Shown: positions 53,342-64,000 of the stretch, in pieces | Layout: every line of letters starts with the position of its first letter | How positions within the stretch are numbered: the stretch's first letter is position 1 | DNA from: Serratia surfactantfaciens | Lineage (GTDB): Bacteria; Pseudomonadota; Gammaproteobacteria; Enterobacterales; Enterobacteriaceae | DNA: 64,000 bases | Direction: 5' to 3' | Assembly: GCF_001642805.2 (NCBI RefSeq) | Contig: NZ_CP016948.1 | Coordinates: 1,302,001 to 1,366,000, forward strand | Translations under genes and position numbers: made by a program | Notes under the pieces: model-generated | What the model saw: only the letters and a program-made list of their open reading frames with translations | What the model was told of the DNA's origin: nothing | The model's database searches: none

Positions 53342-54271
53342 ATGAAGCTGAAGAAACTGATCGCCGCCTCGGTACTGATGTGCATGCTGCCGGCCAGCGT
53401 GTTGGCGAAAGACATCAAGATCGGCGTTTCCATGGCTTACTTCGATGACAACTTCCTCACCATTCTGCGCCAGTCGATGCAAAACAAAATGAAAGCCGAC
53501 GGCAACGTCAGCGGTCAGTTCGAAGACGCCAAGGGCGACATCGCGCAGCAAATTCAACAAATCGAGAACTTCGTCAGCCAGGGCGTCGACGCCATCATCC
53601 TCAACCCGGTGGATACTCAGGGCGTCAAGCCGATGATCAAGCTGGCCGAGAAGGCCAAGATCCCGTTGGTATTCGTCAACCGCAAGCCGGAAGTGGCGCT
53701 GCCGGCCGGCATGGCCTACGTCGGCTCCGACTCCAAGCTGGCCGGCAAGCTGCAGATGGAAGCGTTGGCCAAGCTGATGAACGGCAAGGGCAACGTGATG
53801 ATCCTGATGGGCGAGCTGTCGAGTGAAGCCACGCGCGACCGCACCCGCGGCGTGGAAGAGGTGGCGGCCAATTACCCCGGCATCAAGATAATCGATAAGC
53901 AAACCGCCAAGTTCTTCCGCAAAGAGGCGGTGGACGTCACCACCGATTGGATTTTGTCCGGCCAGCAGATTGACGCCATCGCTGCCAACAACGACGAAAT
54001 GGCCATCGGCGCTATTTTGGCGCTGAAGCAAGCCAAGAAATCCGGCGTGCTGGTGGCCGGCGTTGACGGCACGCCGGACGCGCTGGAGTTCATCAAGAAG
54101 GGCGATCTGGCGCTGAGCGTATTCCAGGACGCCAAGGGCCAGGGCGAGGGCGCGGTGCAGACCGCCATGCAACTGGTGAAAGGCGAGAAAGTGGAGAGCA
54201 ACGTACTGATCCCTTACCAGCTGATCACCCAGGCCAATTACCAGCAATTCGCCGATAAAAACAAGAAATAA
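53342..54271 (+). CDS. Sugar ABC transporter, periplasmic binding protein 1
   Basis: A 309-residue exported protein of the ribose/galactose-binding family (Peripla_BP_4). Signal peptide 1-22 (...PASVLA). The start KDIKIGVSMAYFDDNFLTILR and the later 'NNDEMAIGAILALKQA' and 'GVDGTPDALEF' segments match the inositol/rhizopine-binding branch. It is followed by ATPase and permease genes, and by a second paralogue 2.7 kb on. The ligand is not certain; myo-inositol-like polyol is the best guess. Confidence 0.85.
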   Translation: MKLKKLIAASVLMCMLPASVLAKDIKIGVSMAYFDDNFLTILRQSMQNKMKADGNVSGQFEDAKGDIAQQIQQIENFVSQGVDAIILNPVDTQGVKPMIKLAEKAKIPLVFVNRKPEVALPAGMAYVGSDSKLAGKLQMEALAKLMNGKGNVMILMGELSSEATRDRTRGVEEVAANYPGIKIIDKQTAKFFRKEAVDVTTDWILSGQQIDAIAANNDEMAIGAILALKQAKKSGVLVAGVDGTPDALEFIKKGDLALSVFQDAKGQGEGAVQTAMQLVKGEKVESNVLIPYQLITQANYQQFADKNKK

Positions 54272-54349
54272 GCCTTGAAGCCTGTCGCAGGCGCCGCCGG
54301 TGTGGGGCGCCTGCGGCGGAAAACGTGGGTCAGTGCGGAGGTAAGCGGT

Positions 54350-55834
54350 ATGTACCCTTATGTTCTTGAGGCCGAAGGCATCAGCAAGCAGTTCCCCGGC
54401 GTCAAAGCGCTGGATAAGGTCTCGATTAAAATCAAACCCGGCAGCGTGCACGCGCTGATGGGGGAAAACGGCGCGGGAAAATCGACGCTGATGAAATGCC
54501 TGATCGGCATCTACCACCCGGACGAAGGCTCGATCAAAATCAAAGGCCGGCCGGTCACCTTCAGCGACACGCTGCAGGCGCTGCATTCGGGCATTTCCAT
54601 GATCCACCAGGAGCTGAACCTGGTGCCCTACATGACGGTGGCGGAAAACATCTGGCTGGGGCGCGAGCCGGCGCGGCTGGGGTTCGTCAACCACGAGCAG
54701 CTGAACGAGCAGACCCGCGAGCTGCTGGCGCGGCTGAACATCAAGCTGCAGCCGGAAACGCTGGTGGGCGAGCTGAGCATCGCCAACCAGCAGATGGTGG
54801 AGATCGCCAAGGCGGTGTCCTACAACGCCGACGTGCTGATCATGGACGAACCGACCTCGGCGCTGACCGAAGGCGAAGTGGTGCATCTGTTCGCCATCAT
54901 TCGCGAACTGCGCGAGCAGGGCAAAGGCATCATCTATATCAGCCACAAGATGGACGAGATCTTCGCCATAACCGATGAAGTGAGCATCTTCCGCGACGGC
55001 ACCTTCATCGCCTGCGACAAGACCGAGAACCTGACCAAACAGTCGCTGATCGCCATGATGGTGGGGCGCGAACTGACGCAGATGTTCCCCAAATTCAACA
55101 ACAACATCGGCGAGGAAGTGCTGCGGGTGGCGGGGCTGCGCCGCAGCGGCTGGTTTCATGACGTGTCGTTCAGCGTCAAACGCGGCGAGATCCTCGGCGT
55201 CGCCGGGCTGGTGGGCGCCGGGCGCAGCGAAGTGATGGAAAGCCTGTTTGGCATGCACCCGGCGGACGGCGGCGAGATCTTTATCGAAGGCCAGGCGGTA
55301 AAGGTGGACTCCCCGGCCAAAGCGATCGAGAGCGGGCTGGCGTTCCTCACCGAAGACCGCAAAAAATCCGGCCTGTTTCTGGTGCTGTCGGTGGTCGAGA
55401 ACATGAGCATCGTCAACCTGTCGGAATACATCGGCAAGAACGGTTTCGTCAGCCACGTGCAGATGGCCAAAGACTGCATGGCGCAGATCAAGAAGCTCAA
55501 CATCAAAACGCCGACCATGGATCAGATCATCAATAACCTCAGCGGCGGCAACCAGCAAAAGGTGCTGATTGCGCGCTGGCTGCTGGCGCAGCCGAAAATC
55601 CTGATCCTCGACGAACCGACGCGCGGCATCGACGTGGGGGCGAAAGCGGAGATCTACCGCCTGATCAGCGAGCTGGCCAACCGCGGCGTCGCCATCATTC
55701 TGGTTTCCTCCGAACTGCCGGAGATCCTCGGCATGAGCGACCGGGTGATGGTGATGCACGGCGGCCGCATCACCGGCATTTTGGATAAAGACGACGCGGA
55801 TCAGGAGAAGATCCTGGCGCTGGCCTCAGAATAA
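54350..55834 (+). CDS. Sugar ABC transporter ATPase (RbsA/MglA type)
   Basis: A 494-residue fused two-domain ATPase. Domain 1: Walker [10 protein letters not shown] (about 42-50), Walker [12 protein letters not shown]. Domain 2: degenerate Walker [10 protein letters not shown] (as usual in this family), signature LSGGNQQK, Walker [20 protein letters not shown] at 54350 with GGAGG upstream; the longer frame is not used. It energises import with the permease downstream. Signature and layout are typical of CUT2 sugar importers. Confidence 0.93.
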   Translation: MYPYVLEAEGISKQFPGVKALDKVSIKIKPGSVHALMGENGAGKSTLMKCLIGIYHPDEGSIKIKGRPVTFSDTLQALHSGISMIHQELNLVPYMTVAENIWLGREPARLGFVNHEQLNEQTRELLARLNIKLQPETLVGELSIANQQMVEIAKAVSYNADVLIMDEPTSALTEGEVVHLFAIIRELREQGKGIIYISHKMDEIFAITDEVSIFRDGTFIACDKTENLTKQSLIAMMVGRELTQMFPKFNNNIGEEVLRVAGLRRSGWFHDVSFSVKRGEILGVAGLVGAGRSEVMESLFGMHPADGGEIFIEGQAVKVDSPAKAIESGLAFLTEDRKKSGLFLVLSVVENMSIVNLSEYIGKNGFVSHVQMAKDCMAQIKKLNIKTPTMDQIINNLSGGNQQKVLIARWLLAQPKILILDEPTRGIDVGAKAEIYRLISELANRGVAIILVSSELPEILGMSDRVMVMHGGRITGILDKDDADQEKILALASE

Positions 55835-55849
55835 CGAAGGGTGAACATC

Positions 55850-56890
55850 ATGAGTAACGTAAAGATTGAGAAGCCGCTCTCCGCCGATTCAACGGGCAAG
55901 GGAACGCTGTTCTCCGGGCTGAGCGGCAAAATGCCGAAGGACACCGGCATCTTCATCGTGATGATCGGCATCGCGCTGATCTTCGAAATCCTCGGCTGGT
56001 ACATGCGCGATCAGTCGTTCCTGCTGAACCCGAACCGCCTGCTGCTGATCGTGCTGCAGGTAGCGATCATCGGCATCATCGCGGTGGGCGTCACCCAGGT
56101 GATCATCACCACCGGCATCGATCTCTCCTCCGGCTCGCTGATTGCGTTGACCGCCGTGGTGGCGGCCAGCCTGGCGCAGACCTCGGACAGCATCTCGCCG
56201 ATGTACCCGGGGCTGCTCGATCTGCCGGCGGCAATTCCGATCGGCGCGGGGATTGGGGTGGGCATTGTCTGCGGCTTTATCAACGGCTTCCTGATCACCC
56301 GCACCGGCATTCCTCCGTTCATCGCCACGCTGGGGATGATGGTGTCGGCGCGCGGCCTGGCGCAGTACTACACCAAGGGCAACCCGGTCAGCTTCCTGTC
56401 GGACGGCTTCACGTCAATCGGCCAGGGCGCGATGCCGGTGATCATCTTCCTGGTGATTGCGGTGATCTTCCATATCGCACTCAAGCACACCCGCTACGGC
56501 AAATACATCTACGCCATCGGCGGCAACATGACCTCGGCGCGGGTCTCCGGCATCAACGTCAATAAGTATCTGGTGACGGTTTACACCATCGCCGGTGGCC
56601 TGGCGGGGTTGGCGGGGGTGGTGCTGGCGGCGCGCGTCAGCAGCGGCCAGTCGAGCATGGGAATGTCTTATGAACTGGACGCCATCGCTGCGGCGGTGAT
56701 CGGCGGCAGCAGCCTGATGGGCGGCGTCGGGCGCATCACCGGCACGCTGATCGGCGCGGTGATCCTCGGCCTTATCAAAAGCGGCTTCACTTTTATCGGC
56801 GTCGACTCTTACATTCAGGACATCATCAAAGGCGTGATTATCGTCGCCGCCGTGTCGATCGACATGCGGCGCAACCGCAAAAAACACTGA
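55850..56890 (+). CDS. Sugar ABC transporter permease (RbsC type)
   Basis: A 346-residue CUT2 permease, about 8-10 helices. TTGIDLSSGSLIALTAVVAASL is the conserved first signature, and GGNMTSARVSGINVNKY (the EAA-like loop that docks to the ATPase) and GGSSLMGGVGRITGTLIGAV the others. ATG at 55850 has AAGGGTGA upstream. The permease sequence is like those of inositol importers. Between the ATPase gene and a second binding-protein gene. Confidence 0.9.
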   Translation: MSNVKIEKPLSADSTGKGTLFSGLSGKMPKDTGIFIVMIGIALIFEILGWYMRDQSFLLNPNRLLLIVLQVAIIGIIAVGVTQVIITTGIDLSSGSLIALTAVVAASLAQTSDSISPMYPGLLDLPAAIPIGAGIGVGIVCGFINGFLITRTGIPPFIATLGMMVSARGLAQYYTKGNPVSFLSDGFTSIGQGAMPVIIFLVIAVIFHIALKHTRYGKYIYAIGGNMTSARVSGINVNKYLVTVYTIAGGLAGLAGVVLAARVSSGQSSMGMSYELDAIAAAVIGGSSLMGGVGRITGTLIGAVILGLIKSGFTFIGVDSYIQDIIKGVIIVAAVSIDMRRNRKKH

Positions 56891-56902
56891 TTGCCGTGAA
56901 TT

Positions 56903-56938
56903 GCCGCCGGCGCCAGGTTGGCCGGCGGTCTTTTTTAC
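56903..56938 (+). terminator. Terminator-like hairpin inside the ABC operon
   Basis: GCCGCCGGC / GCCGGCGGT stem with TTTTTT, between the permease gene and the second binding-protein gene. It may lower expression of the second binding protein or mark a separate unit. Confidence 0.7.
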
Positions 56939-56951
56939 CGGGGGACGCATC

Positions 56952-57872
56952 ATGAACTACCTGAAAGGGCTGTGGCTGGCGGTGGCGCTGTGTGCGTCAA
57001 CCCCGGCATGGGCACAAACCATCGGCGTATCGATGGCCTATTTCGACCAGAACTTCCTCACCATCATCCGCCAGGCGATCGACAAGGAGGCCAAGGCGCG
57101 TGGCATCAGCGCGCAGTTCGAGGATGCGCGCGGCGACGTCGGCCGCCAGACCGATCAGGTGCAGAGCTTTATCAGCGCCGGGGTGGACGCGATTATCGTC
57201 GATCCGGTCAACTCGGCCAGCACGCCGGTGATGACCAAAATGGCACAGGCCGCCGGCGTGCCGCTGGTGTACGTGAACCGCACGCCGGGCGACGCCAAAC
57301 TGCCGCCGGGCGTGGTGTTCGTCGGCTCCGACGAGCGGGAATCCGGCACGCTGCAGATGGAAGAACTGGCACGGCTGGCCAACTATCAGGGCAACGTGGC
57401 GGTGATGATCGGCAACCTGACCGACGCCGGCGCCTTGCAGCGCACCAAAGACGTGGAGCAGGTGGTGGCCAAATACCCGAAGATGAAGGTGGTGCAGAAG
57501 CAGAGCGCCAACTATTCACGCAGTGAAGGGATGGATCTGATGATGAACTGGCTGACCAATGGCGAAGCGATCGACATCGTCGCCGCCAACAACGATGAGA
57601 TGGCGATCGGCGCGATCATGGCGCTGCGGCAGGCGGGCAAGGCGGACAAAAAGGTGCTGATCGGCGGCATCGACGCCACGCCGGACGGCCTCAAGGCGCT
57701 GGCTTCCGGCAAGATGCAGGTCACGGTGTTCCAGGACGCGATCGGTCAGGGCAAAGCGTCGGTCGAGGTGGCGCAGCGCATGATCAACGGCGAAAATCTC
57801 GAGCCGTATTACTGGATCCCGTTCGAGCTGGTGACGCCGGCCAATCAGGAGCAATACGCGGCCAAACCCTGA
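56952..57872 (+). CDS. Sugar ABC transporter, periplasmic binding protein 2
   Basis: A 306-residue exported paralogue of the protein at 53342. Signal peptide 1-22 (...STPAWA). It shares the MAYFDQNFLTIIRQAIDKE start, NNDEMAIGAIMALRQ and GIDATPDGLKALASG with copy 1 but diverges elsewhere. Such duplication can broaden ligand range. GGGGGACG precedes the ATG at 56952. A terminator follows. Confidence 0.88.
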   Translation: MNYLKGLWLAVALCASTPAWAQTIGVSMAYFDQNFLTIIRQAIDKEAKARGISAQFEDARGDVGRQTDQVQSFISAGVDAIIVDPVNSASTPVMTKMAQAAGVPLVYVNRTPGDAKLPPGVVFVGSDERESGTLQMEELARLANYQGNVAVMIGNLTDAGALQRTKDVEQVVAKYPKMKVVQKQSANYSRSEGMDLMMNWLTNGEAIDIVAANNDEMAIGAIMALRQAGKADKKVLIGGIDATPDGLKALASGKMQVTVFQDAIGQGKASVEVAQRMINGENLEPYYWIPFELVTPANQEQYAAKP

Positions 57873-57897
57873 GTTCGCCGTGAGATTCGCTTTGTCG

Positions 57898-57925
57898 GGG
57901 GCGCTGCTTGCAGCGCCTTTCTTAT
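57898..57925 (+). terminator. Rho-independent terminator after binding protein 2
   Basis: GGCGCTGC-TT-GCAGCGCC followed by TTTCTTATT. Confidence 0.85.
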
Positions 57926-58012
57926 TGGCGTCAGTTACATGTCCGCTTGTGGCCAGCGCGGCGCCGAATCTTGCCTCACACTGGAGGTCTTTAAACCGCG
58001 TGAGGATGAGCG

Positions 58013-58777
58013 ATGAACGCATTGAACGGTAAGGTGGCGGTGATCGGCGGCGCCAGTTCGGGGATCGGCAAAGCGGCGGCGTTGTTGTTCGCCCGGCAGG
58101 GGGCGGCGCTGGTGTTGGGCGCCCGGCGCGAGCCGCTGTTGGCCGAGCTGGTGGAGACGATTCGGCGCGAGGGGGGCCGGGCGCTCGCGGTGGCGGGCGA
58201 CGTGCGCGACGAAGCCTTCGCCGAACGGCTGGCGGCGACAGCGGTCGGCGAGTTCGGCGGGCTGGATATCGCTTTTAACAACGCCGGCACCTTGGGGCCG
58301 CTGGGGCCTTCGTTGGTGCTCACCGCCTCAGAATGGCGCGAGGTGCTGGAAACCAATCTCTCTAGCGCCTACTACGGCGCCAAATATCAAATCCCCGCCA
58401 TGCTGGCGCGCGGCGCGGGCTCGCTGATCTTCACCTCCACCTTCGTCGGCCACACCGCGGCGTTTCCCGGCACGGCGGCCTATGCGGCCAGCAAATCGGG
58501 GCTGATTGGCCTGACACAGGCGCTGGCGGTGGAGTTCGGCGGGTGCGGCATTCGGGTGAACGCGCTGCTGCCGGGGGGCACCGATACCGCGATGGGGCGG
58601 CAGATGAGCGCTACTCCGGAGTCTTTGGCGCAGGTGGCCGGTCTGCACGCGCTGAAGCGGCTGGCGATGCCGGAGGAGATCGCGCAGGCGGCGCTGTATC
58701 TGGCGTCTGACGCTTCTTCATTCGTCACCGGCACCGCGATGCTGGTGGACGGCGGGGTGTCCATCCAGCGCGGCTGA
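58013..58777 (+). CDS. SDR-family oxidoreductase
   Basis: A 254-residue short-chain dehydrogenase. Cofactor loop GGASSGIGKAAA (about 12-23), NNAGTLG around 90, active-site Ser in LIFTSTFVG, YAASKSG with Tyr and Lys (about 153-159), and a C-terminal VDGGVSIQRG. Likely NAD(P)-dependent; substrate unknown, perhaps the sugar or polyol imported by the upstream system, but a terminator lies between. GAGGATGAGCG before ATG. Confidence 0.88.
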   Translation: MNALNGKVAVIGGASSGIGKAAALLFARQGAALVLGARREPLLAELVETIRREGGRALAVAGDVRDEAFAERLAATAVGEFGGLDIAFNNAGTLGPLGPSLVLTASEWREVLETNLSSAYYGAKYQIPAMLARGAGSLIFTSTFVGHTAAFPGTAAYAASKSGLIGLTQALAVEFGGCGIRVNALLPGGTDTAMGRQMSATPESLAQVAGLHALKRLAMPEEIAQAALYLASDASSFVTGTAMLVDGGVSIQRG

Positions 58778-58823
58778 GGTTGCCATCGCCCGTGGCCTGG
58801 CGCCACGGGCATGCGGGAGAGCG

Positions 58824-59639
58824 TTACCAGCCTTTGACGGCGTCGCCTTTGTAGATTTCGGCGGCGCTGGCCGCCACTTCGTCGGTCTGATAGGCCTTGA
58901 CCAGATCTTTCACTTTCTCGCTGTCTTTGTTGTCGATGCGGCTGGCGAAGATGTTGACGTACGGGGAGTTTTTGTCTTCGACAAACAGCCCGTCCTTGGC
59001 CGGCGACAGGCCAATCTGGCTGGAGTAGTTGGTGTTGATGATCGCCAGCGTTACCTTCTGATCGTCCAGCGCGCGCGGCAGCTGCGGTGCTTCAATCTCG
59101 ACGATCTTCAGCTTTTTCGGGTTGCTGACGATATCCAGCGCGGTCGGCAGCAGGCCGACGCCGTCTTTCAGGGTAATCAGCCCCTGTTTTTGCAACAGCA
59201 ACAGCGAGCGGCCCAGGTTGGTCGGATCGTTCGGCACCGCCACCTGCGCGCCGTCCGGCAGCTGACTGAGCGCGGTGATCTTCTTCGAGTAGCCGGCGAT
59301 CGGGTAGACGAAGGTGTTGCCCACCGCCGCCAGCTTGTAGCCGCGCTCCTGCATCTGCTTGTCCAGATACGGCTTGTGCTGGAAGGCGTTAACGTCCAGA
59401 TCGCCGTTGTTCAGCGCTTCGTTCGGCAGCACGTAGTCGTTGAAGGTCACCACCTCCACGTCCAGATCGTATTTCTGCTTGGCGACTTTTTGTACCACCG
59501 CCCACAGCGACTGATCGATGCCGGCGCTGATGCCGACCTTGATGTGGTGATCGTCCTGCGCGGTGGGGCCGCAGGCGGTCAGCAGCAGCGTGCCGGCGGC
59601 GGCGAGCGCCAGGGTGAGGTTTTTCAGCGTAAATGTCAT
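58824..59639 (-). CDS. MetQ/NlpA-family lipoprotein, substrate-binding
   Basis: A 271-residue lipoprotein with lipobox LLLTAC (Cys about 23). The methionine-binding NlpA fold is shown by HHIKVGISAGIDQSLWAVVQKVAKQKY, VLPNEALNNGDLDVNAFQHKPYLDKQ and ALDDQKVTLAIINTNYS. Unlike metNIQ operons it is alone, with no ATPase or permease. It may work with a distant MetNI-type importer or bind another amino acid or dipeptide. Convergent with the SDR; the GCCCGTGGC/GCCACGGGC palindrome between them may terminate both. Confidence 0.88.
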   Translation of the reverse strand: MTFTLKNLTLALAAAGTLLLTACGPTAQDDHHIKVGISAGIDQSLWAVVQKVAKQKYDLDVEVVTFNDYVLPNEALNNGDLDVNAFQHKPYLDKQMQERGYKLAAVGNTFVYPIAGYSKKITALSQLPDGAQVAVPNDPTNLGRSLLLLQKQGLITLKDGVGLLPTALDIVSNPKKLKIVEIEAPQLPRALDDQKVTLAIINTNYSSQIGLSPAKDGLFVEDKNSPYVNIFASRIDNKDSEKVKDLVKAYQTDEVAASAAEIYKGDAVKGW

Positions 59640-59876
59640 TTTCCCAGGGTCCTTGTCAACATTGCCTGCTAATTTTGGCGGGCAGAATAGTGGCAGTGAC
59701 TGTAGGTAATCGCTGGGCTAAAACAAAATACTGATTCACTATGACTCATAGCGATTAGCTATGAGCGGCCGCCGCTCCGCGCGGTGCGGATTGTTTTGAC
59801 GGCGAATCGGCGGGCTTATTATGATAGCCGCTGGCCCACAAGGGGCAGACTGGGTACTGAAACGAAGGAATAGACA

Positions 59877-60395
59877 ATGCGATTGAACACTTGGAGCAAG
59901 GCGCTGCTGCCGCTGGTGGTGTTGGCCTGCGTCTCGGCGACTCAGGTTCGGGCGGCGGAGAGCGATACCGGGCCGATCCCCAAACAGCTGCTGGGCAACT
60001 GGCGCGTCAGCAAGATCGTGCCGACCCAAACCACCGGCTGCTGGGATCAGCAGCAGGCGCAGAGCCTGATCGGCGGCAAAATCAGTTATAAAGCGGACGC
60101 CTTCAGCTGGAACGGCACGGCGCTGAAAAGCGAAGGGGCCACGGTCAGCACCGTAGAAGCGCAGGAGTTCGTCGAGGACAACGCCGGCAGCAGCTCCTAC
60201 ATCGATTTCCCGATGCTGGGCATCAGTACGCCGTCGGTCGAGCGCGTGGCCATTCAGCACGCGGATACCTCCATTAAAGGCATCACCGATCAGGGTAGCG
60301 ACGGGGTGCCCGGCGATAACGTGCTGGTGAAAGACGCCAACACGCTGATCCTGTCGCTGTGCAACGTCTGGTTTGAGGCGCAGCGCGAGAAGTAA
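59877..60395 (+). CDS. Exported protein of unknown family
   Basis: A 172-residue protein with a signal peptide (1-27, ...ATQVRAAES). The mature part looks lipocalin-like (LLGNWRVSKIVPTQTTGCWDQQQAQSLIGGKISYKADAFSWNG), with two cysteines (GCWD, LCNVWF) that may pair. I do not recognise the family. Monocistronic, between MetQ-like and universal-stress genes. Confidence 0.65.
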   Translation: MRLNTWSKALLPLVVLACVSATQVRAAESDTGPIPKQLLGNWRVSKIVPTQTTGCWDQQQAQSLIGGKISYKADAFSWNGTALKSEGATVSTVEAQEFVEDNAGSSSYIDFPMLGISTPSVERVAIQHADTSIKGITDQGSDGVPGDNVLVKDANTLILSLCNVWFEAQREK

Positions 60396-60542
60396 TTTCT
60401 GTTTTCAGCCCCGGCGACGGGGCTTTCCCACCGCATCGCCACCCGCCCGGCGCGCCATTTCTGAACTAAAATTAATCATAACGATATGACCCCGACGTGA
60501 TATCGGAGCCTCGTCTCTACCGAGTCCATGACAGGAGGCGTT

Positions 60543-60968
60543 ATGTGTTACAGACATATTGTCATCGCCACCGATCTGAGCGATGACGGCAAACGGCTGG
60601 TCGAAAAGGGAGCGCTGCTGGCGGAGGCGCTGCAGGCCAAACTCTCGCTGATCTATGTGGACGTCCACTACGACACCTACCACGCGGCGATCGGCTTTTC
60701 GGAGCGCAGCTATGACGGTGTACCGTTCGAAGAGAAGATCCGCAAAGAGCTGGAGCCCACCACGCAAAACGTCAATTACCCGATCGCGGAAGTGATTATC
60801 GGGCGCGGCGGCTTCGTTGACGAACTGCGCACGGCGGTCGTGGACAAGAACATCGATCTGCTGGTGTTCGGCCATCACCACGATCTGTGGAGCAATCTGT
60901 TTTCCTCCACCCGCAACGCCATCAACCAGCTGAATATCGACGTGCTGGTGATCCCGATCCGATCATAA
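60543..60968 (+). CDS. Universal stress protein (UspA class)
   Basis: A 141-residue cytoplasmic Usp dimer-forming protein. MCYRHIVIATDLSDDGKRLVEKG is the ATP/phosphate-loop-like start of the UspA class, GRGGFVDELRTAV the central loop and FGHHHDLWSNLFSSTRNAINQLNIDVLVIPIR the conserved C-terminus. ATG at 60543 with AGGAGGCG upstream. Exact paralogue (UspA, C or D) not decided. Probably stationary-phase or stress controlled. Confidence 0.88.
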   Translation: MCYRHIVIATDLSDDGKRLVEKGALLAEALQAKLSLIYVDVHYDTYHAAIGFSERSYDGVPFEEKIRKELEPTTQNVNYPIAEVIIGRGGFVDELRTAVVDKNIDLLVFGHHHDLWSNLFSSTRNAINQLNIDVLVIPIRS

Positions 60969-61011
60969 ACGCGGTCCACCGCCGGGCAACAATGACGGTG
61001 GCCGCCGCGGC

Positions 61012-64000
<2,989 letters not shown>

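Noticed and set aside
53297..55759. 820-codon minus-strand frame opposite the sugar binding protein and ATPase
   Set aside because: Spans two recognised genes and their spacer in one antisense phase; low-complexity His/Asp/Leu composition typical of antisense in GC-rich DNA.
57941..58015. 25-codon frame overlapping the start of the SDR gene by ATGA
   Set aside because: It would look like a leader peptide, but there is no ribosome site of its own and the composition is unremarkable.

Overview
The window looks like chromosomal DNA of Serratia, most likely S. marcescens or a close relative. The core genes are GC-rich and enterobacterial, gene order follows Escherichia coli in several blocks, and a 317-residue proline iminopeptidase of the type known from S. 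marcescens is present. The species call is inferred from recognised sequences, not from a database search.

Layout. (1) About 1-7300 is an AT-rich accessory island with no visible integrase. It holds an unrecognised protein with an HExxH motif, a frameshifted IS3-family element, a GATC-rich tandem repeat, a DUF4238 protein, a chimeric small ORF that begins inside a solo IS end, and a PIN-like nuclease-domain protein. (2) 7300-12600 holds the manganese pair mntR/mntH with an MntR-type operator, a low-GC SH3 protein, an HxlR regulator opposite a dehydrogenase, and a lone periplasmic binding protein. (3) 12800-19250 is the E. coli-like run hinT-ycfL-lpoB-thiK-nagZ-ycfP-ndh-ycfJ. (4) 19500-25100 is an oqxAB/sdeXY-type RND efflux locus with an Rrf2 and an AraC-type regulator. 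(5) 25900-27300 carries two tRNA-Ser(GGA) genes, each followed by tandem repeats of about 166 bp that repeat the tRNA 3' end and its terminator. (6) 27700-42830 holds a peptide transporter, ghrA-ycdX-ycdY, then yebE-ptrB-exoX-yobB-holE-yobA-yebZ-yebY-sdsR as in E. coli. Into this run are inserted a zinc-independent DksA paralogue behind a Zur-like box, a LysR/RidA pair, pip and ftnA. (7) 43000-49550 is species-level variable DNA: a double-glycine-leader micropeptide upstream of a two-helix membrane protein, DUF4377, a phosphotransferase-like gene, fabV, DUF2975 with an XRE regulator, and four small exported proteins in a row. (8) 49550-64000 is metabolic: dcuSR, a DhnA-type aldolase, a sugar ABC transporter with two paralogous binding proteins, a dehydrogenase, a MetQ-like lipoprotein, a universal stress protein, and ygjK with part of ygjJ.

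How the genes work together. Three metal-responsive units are visible: MntR with mntH, a Fur box with ftnA, and a Zur-like box with the DksA paralogue. They would adjust transport, storage and transcription to Mn, Fe and Zn supply. hinT to nagZ covers nucleotide, peptidoglycan and thiamine salvage. The most interesting unexplained items are the tRNA-Ser repeat arrays, the micropeptide/membrane-protein pair, the Zur-DksA unit, and the island with the HExxH, DUF4238 and PIN proteins. Several long open frames antisense to GC-rich genes were judged to be codon-bias artefacts and left out.
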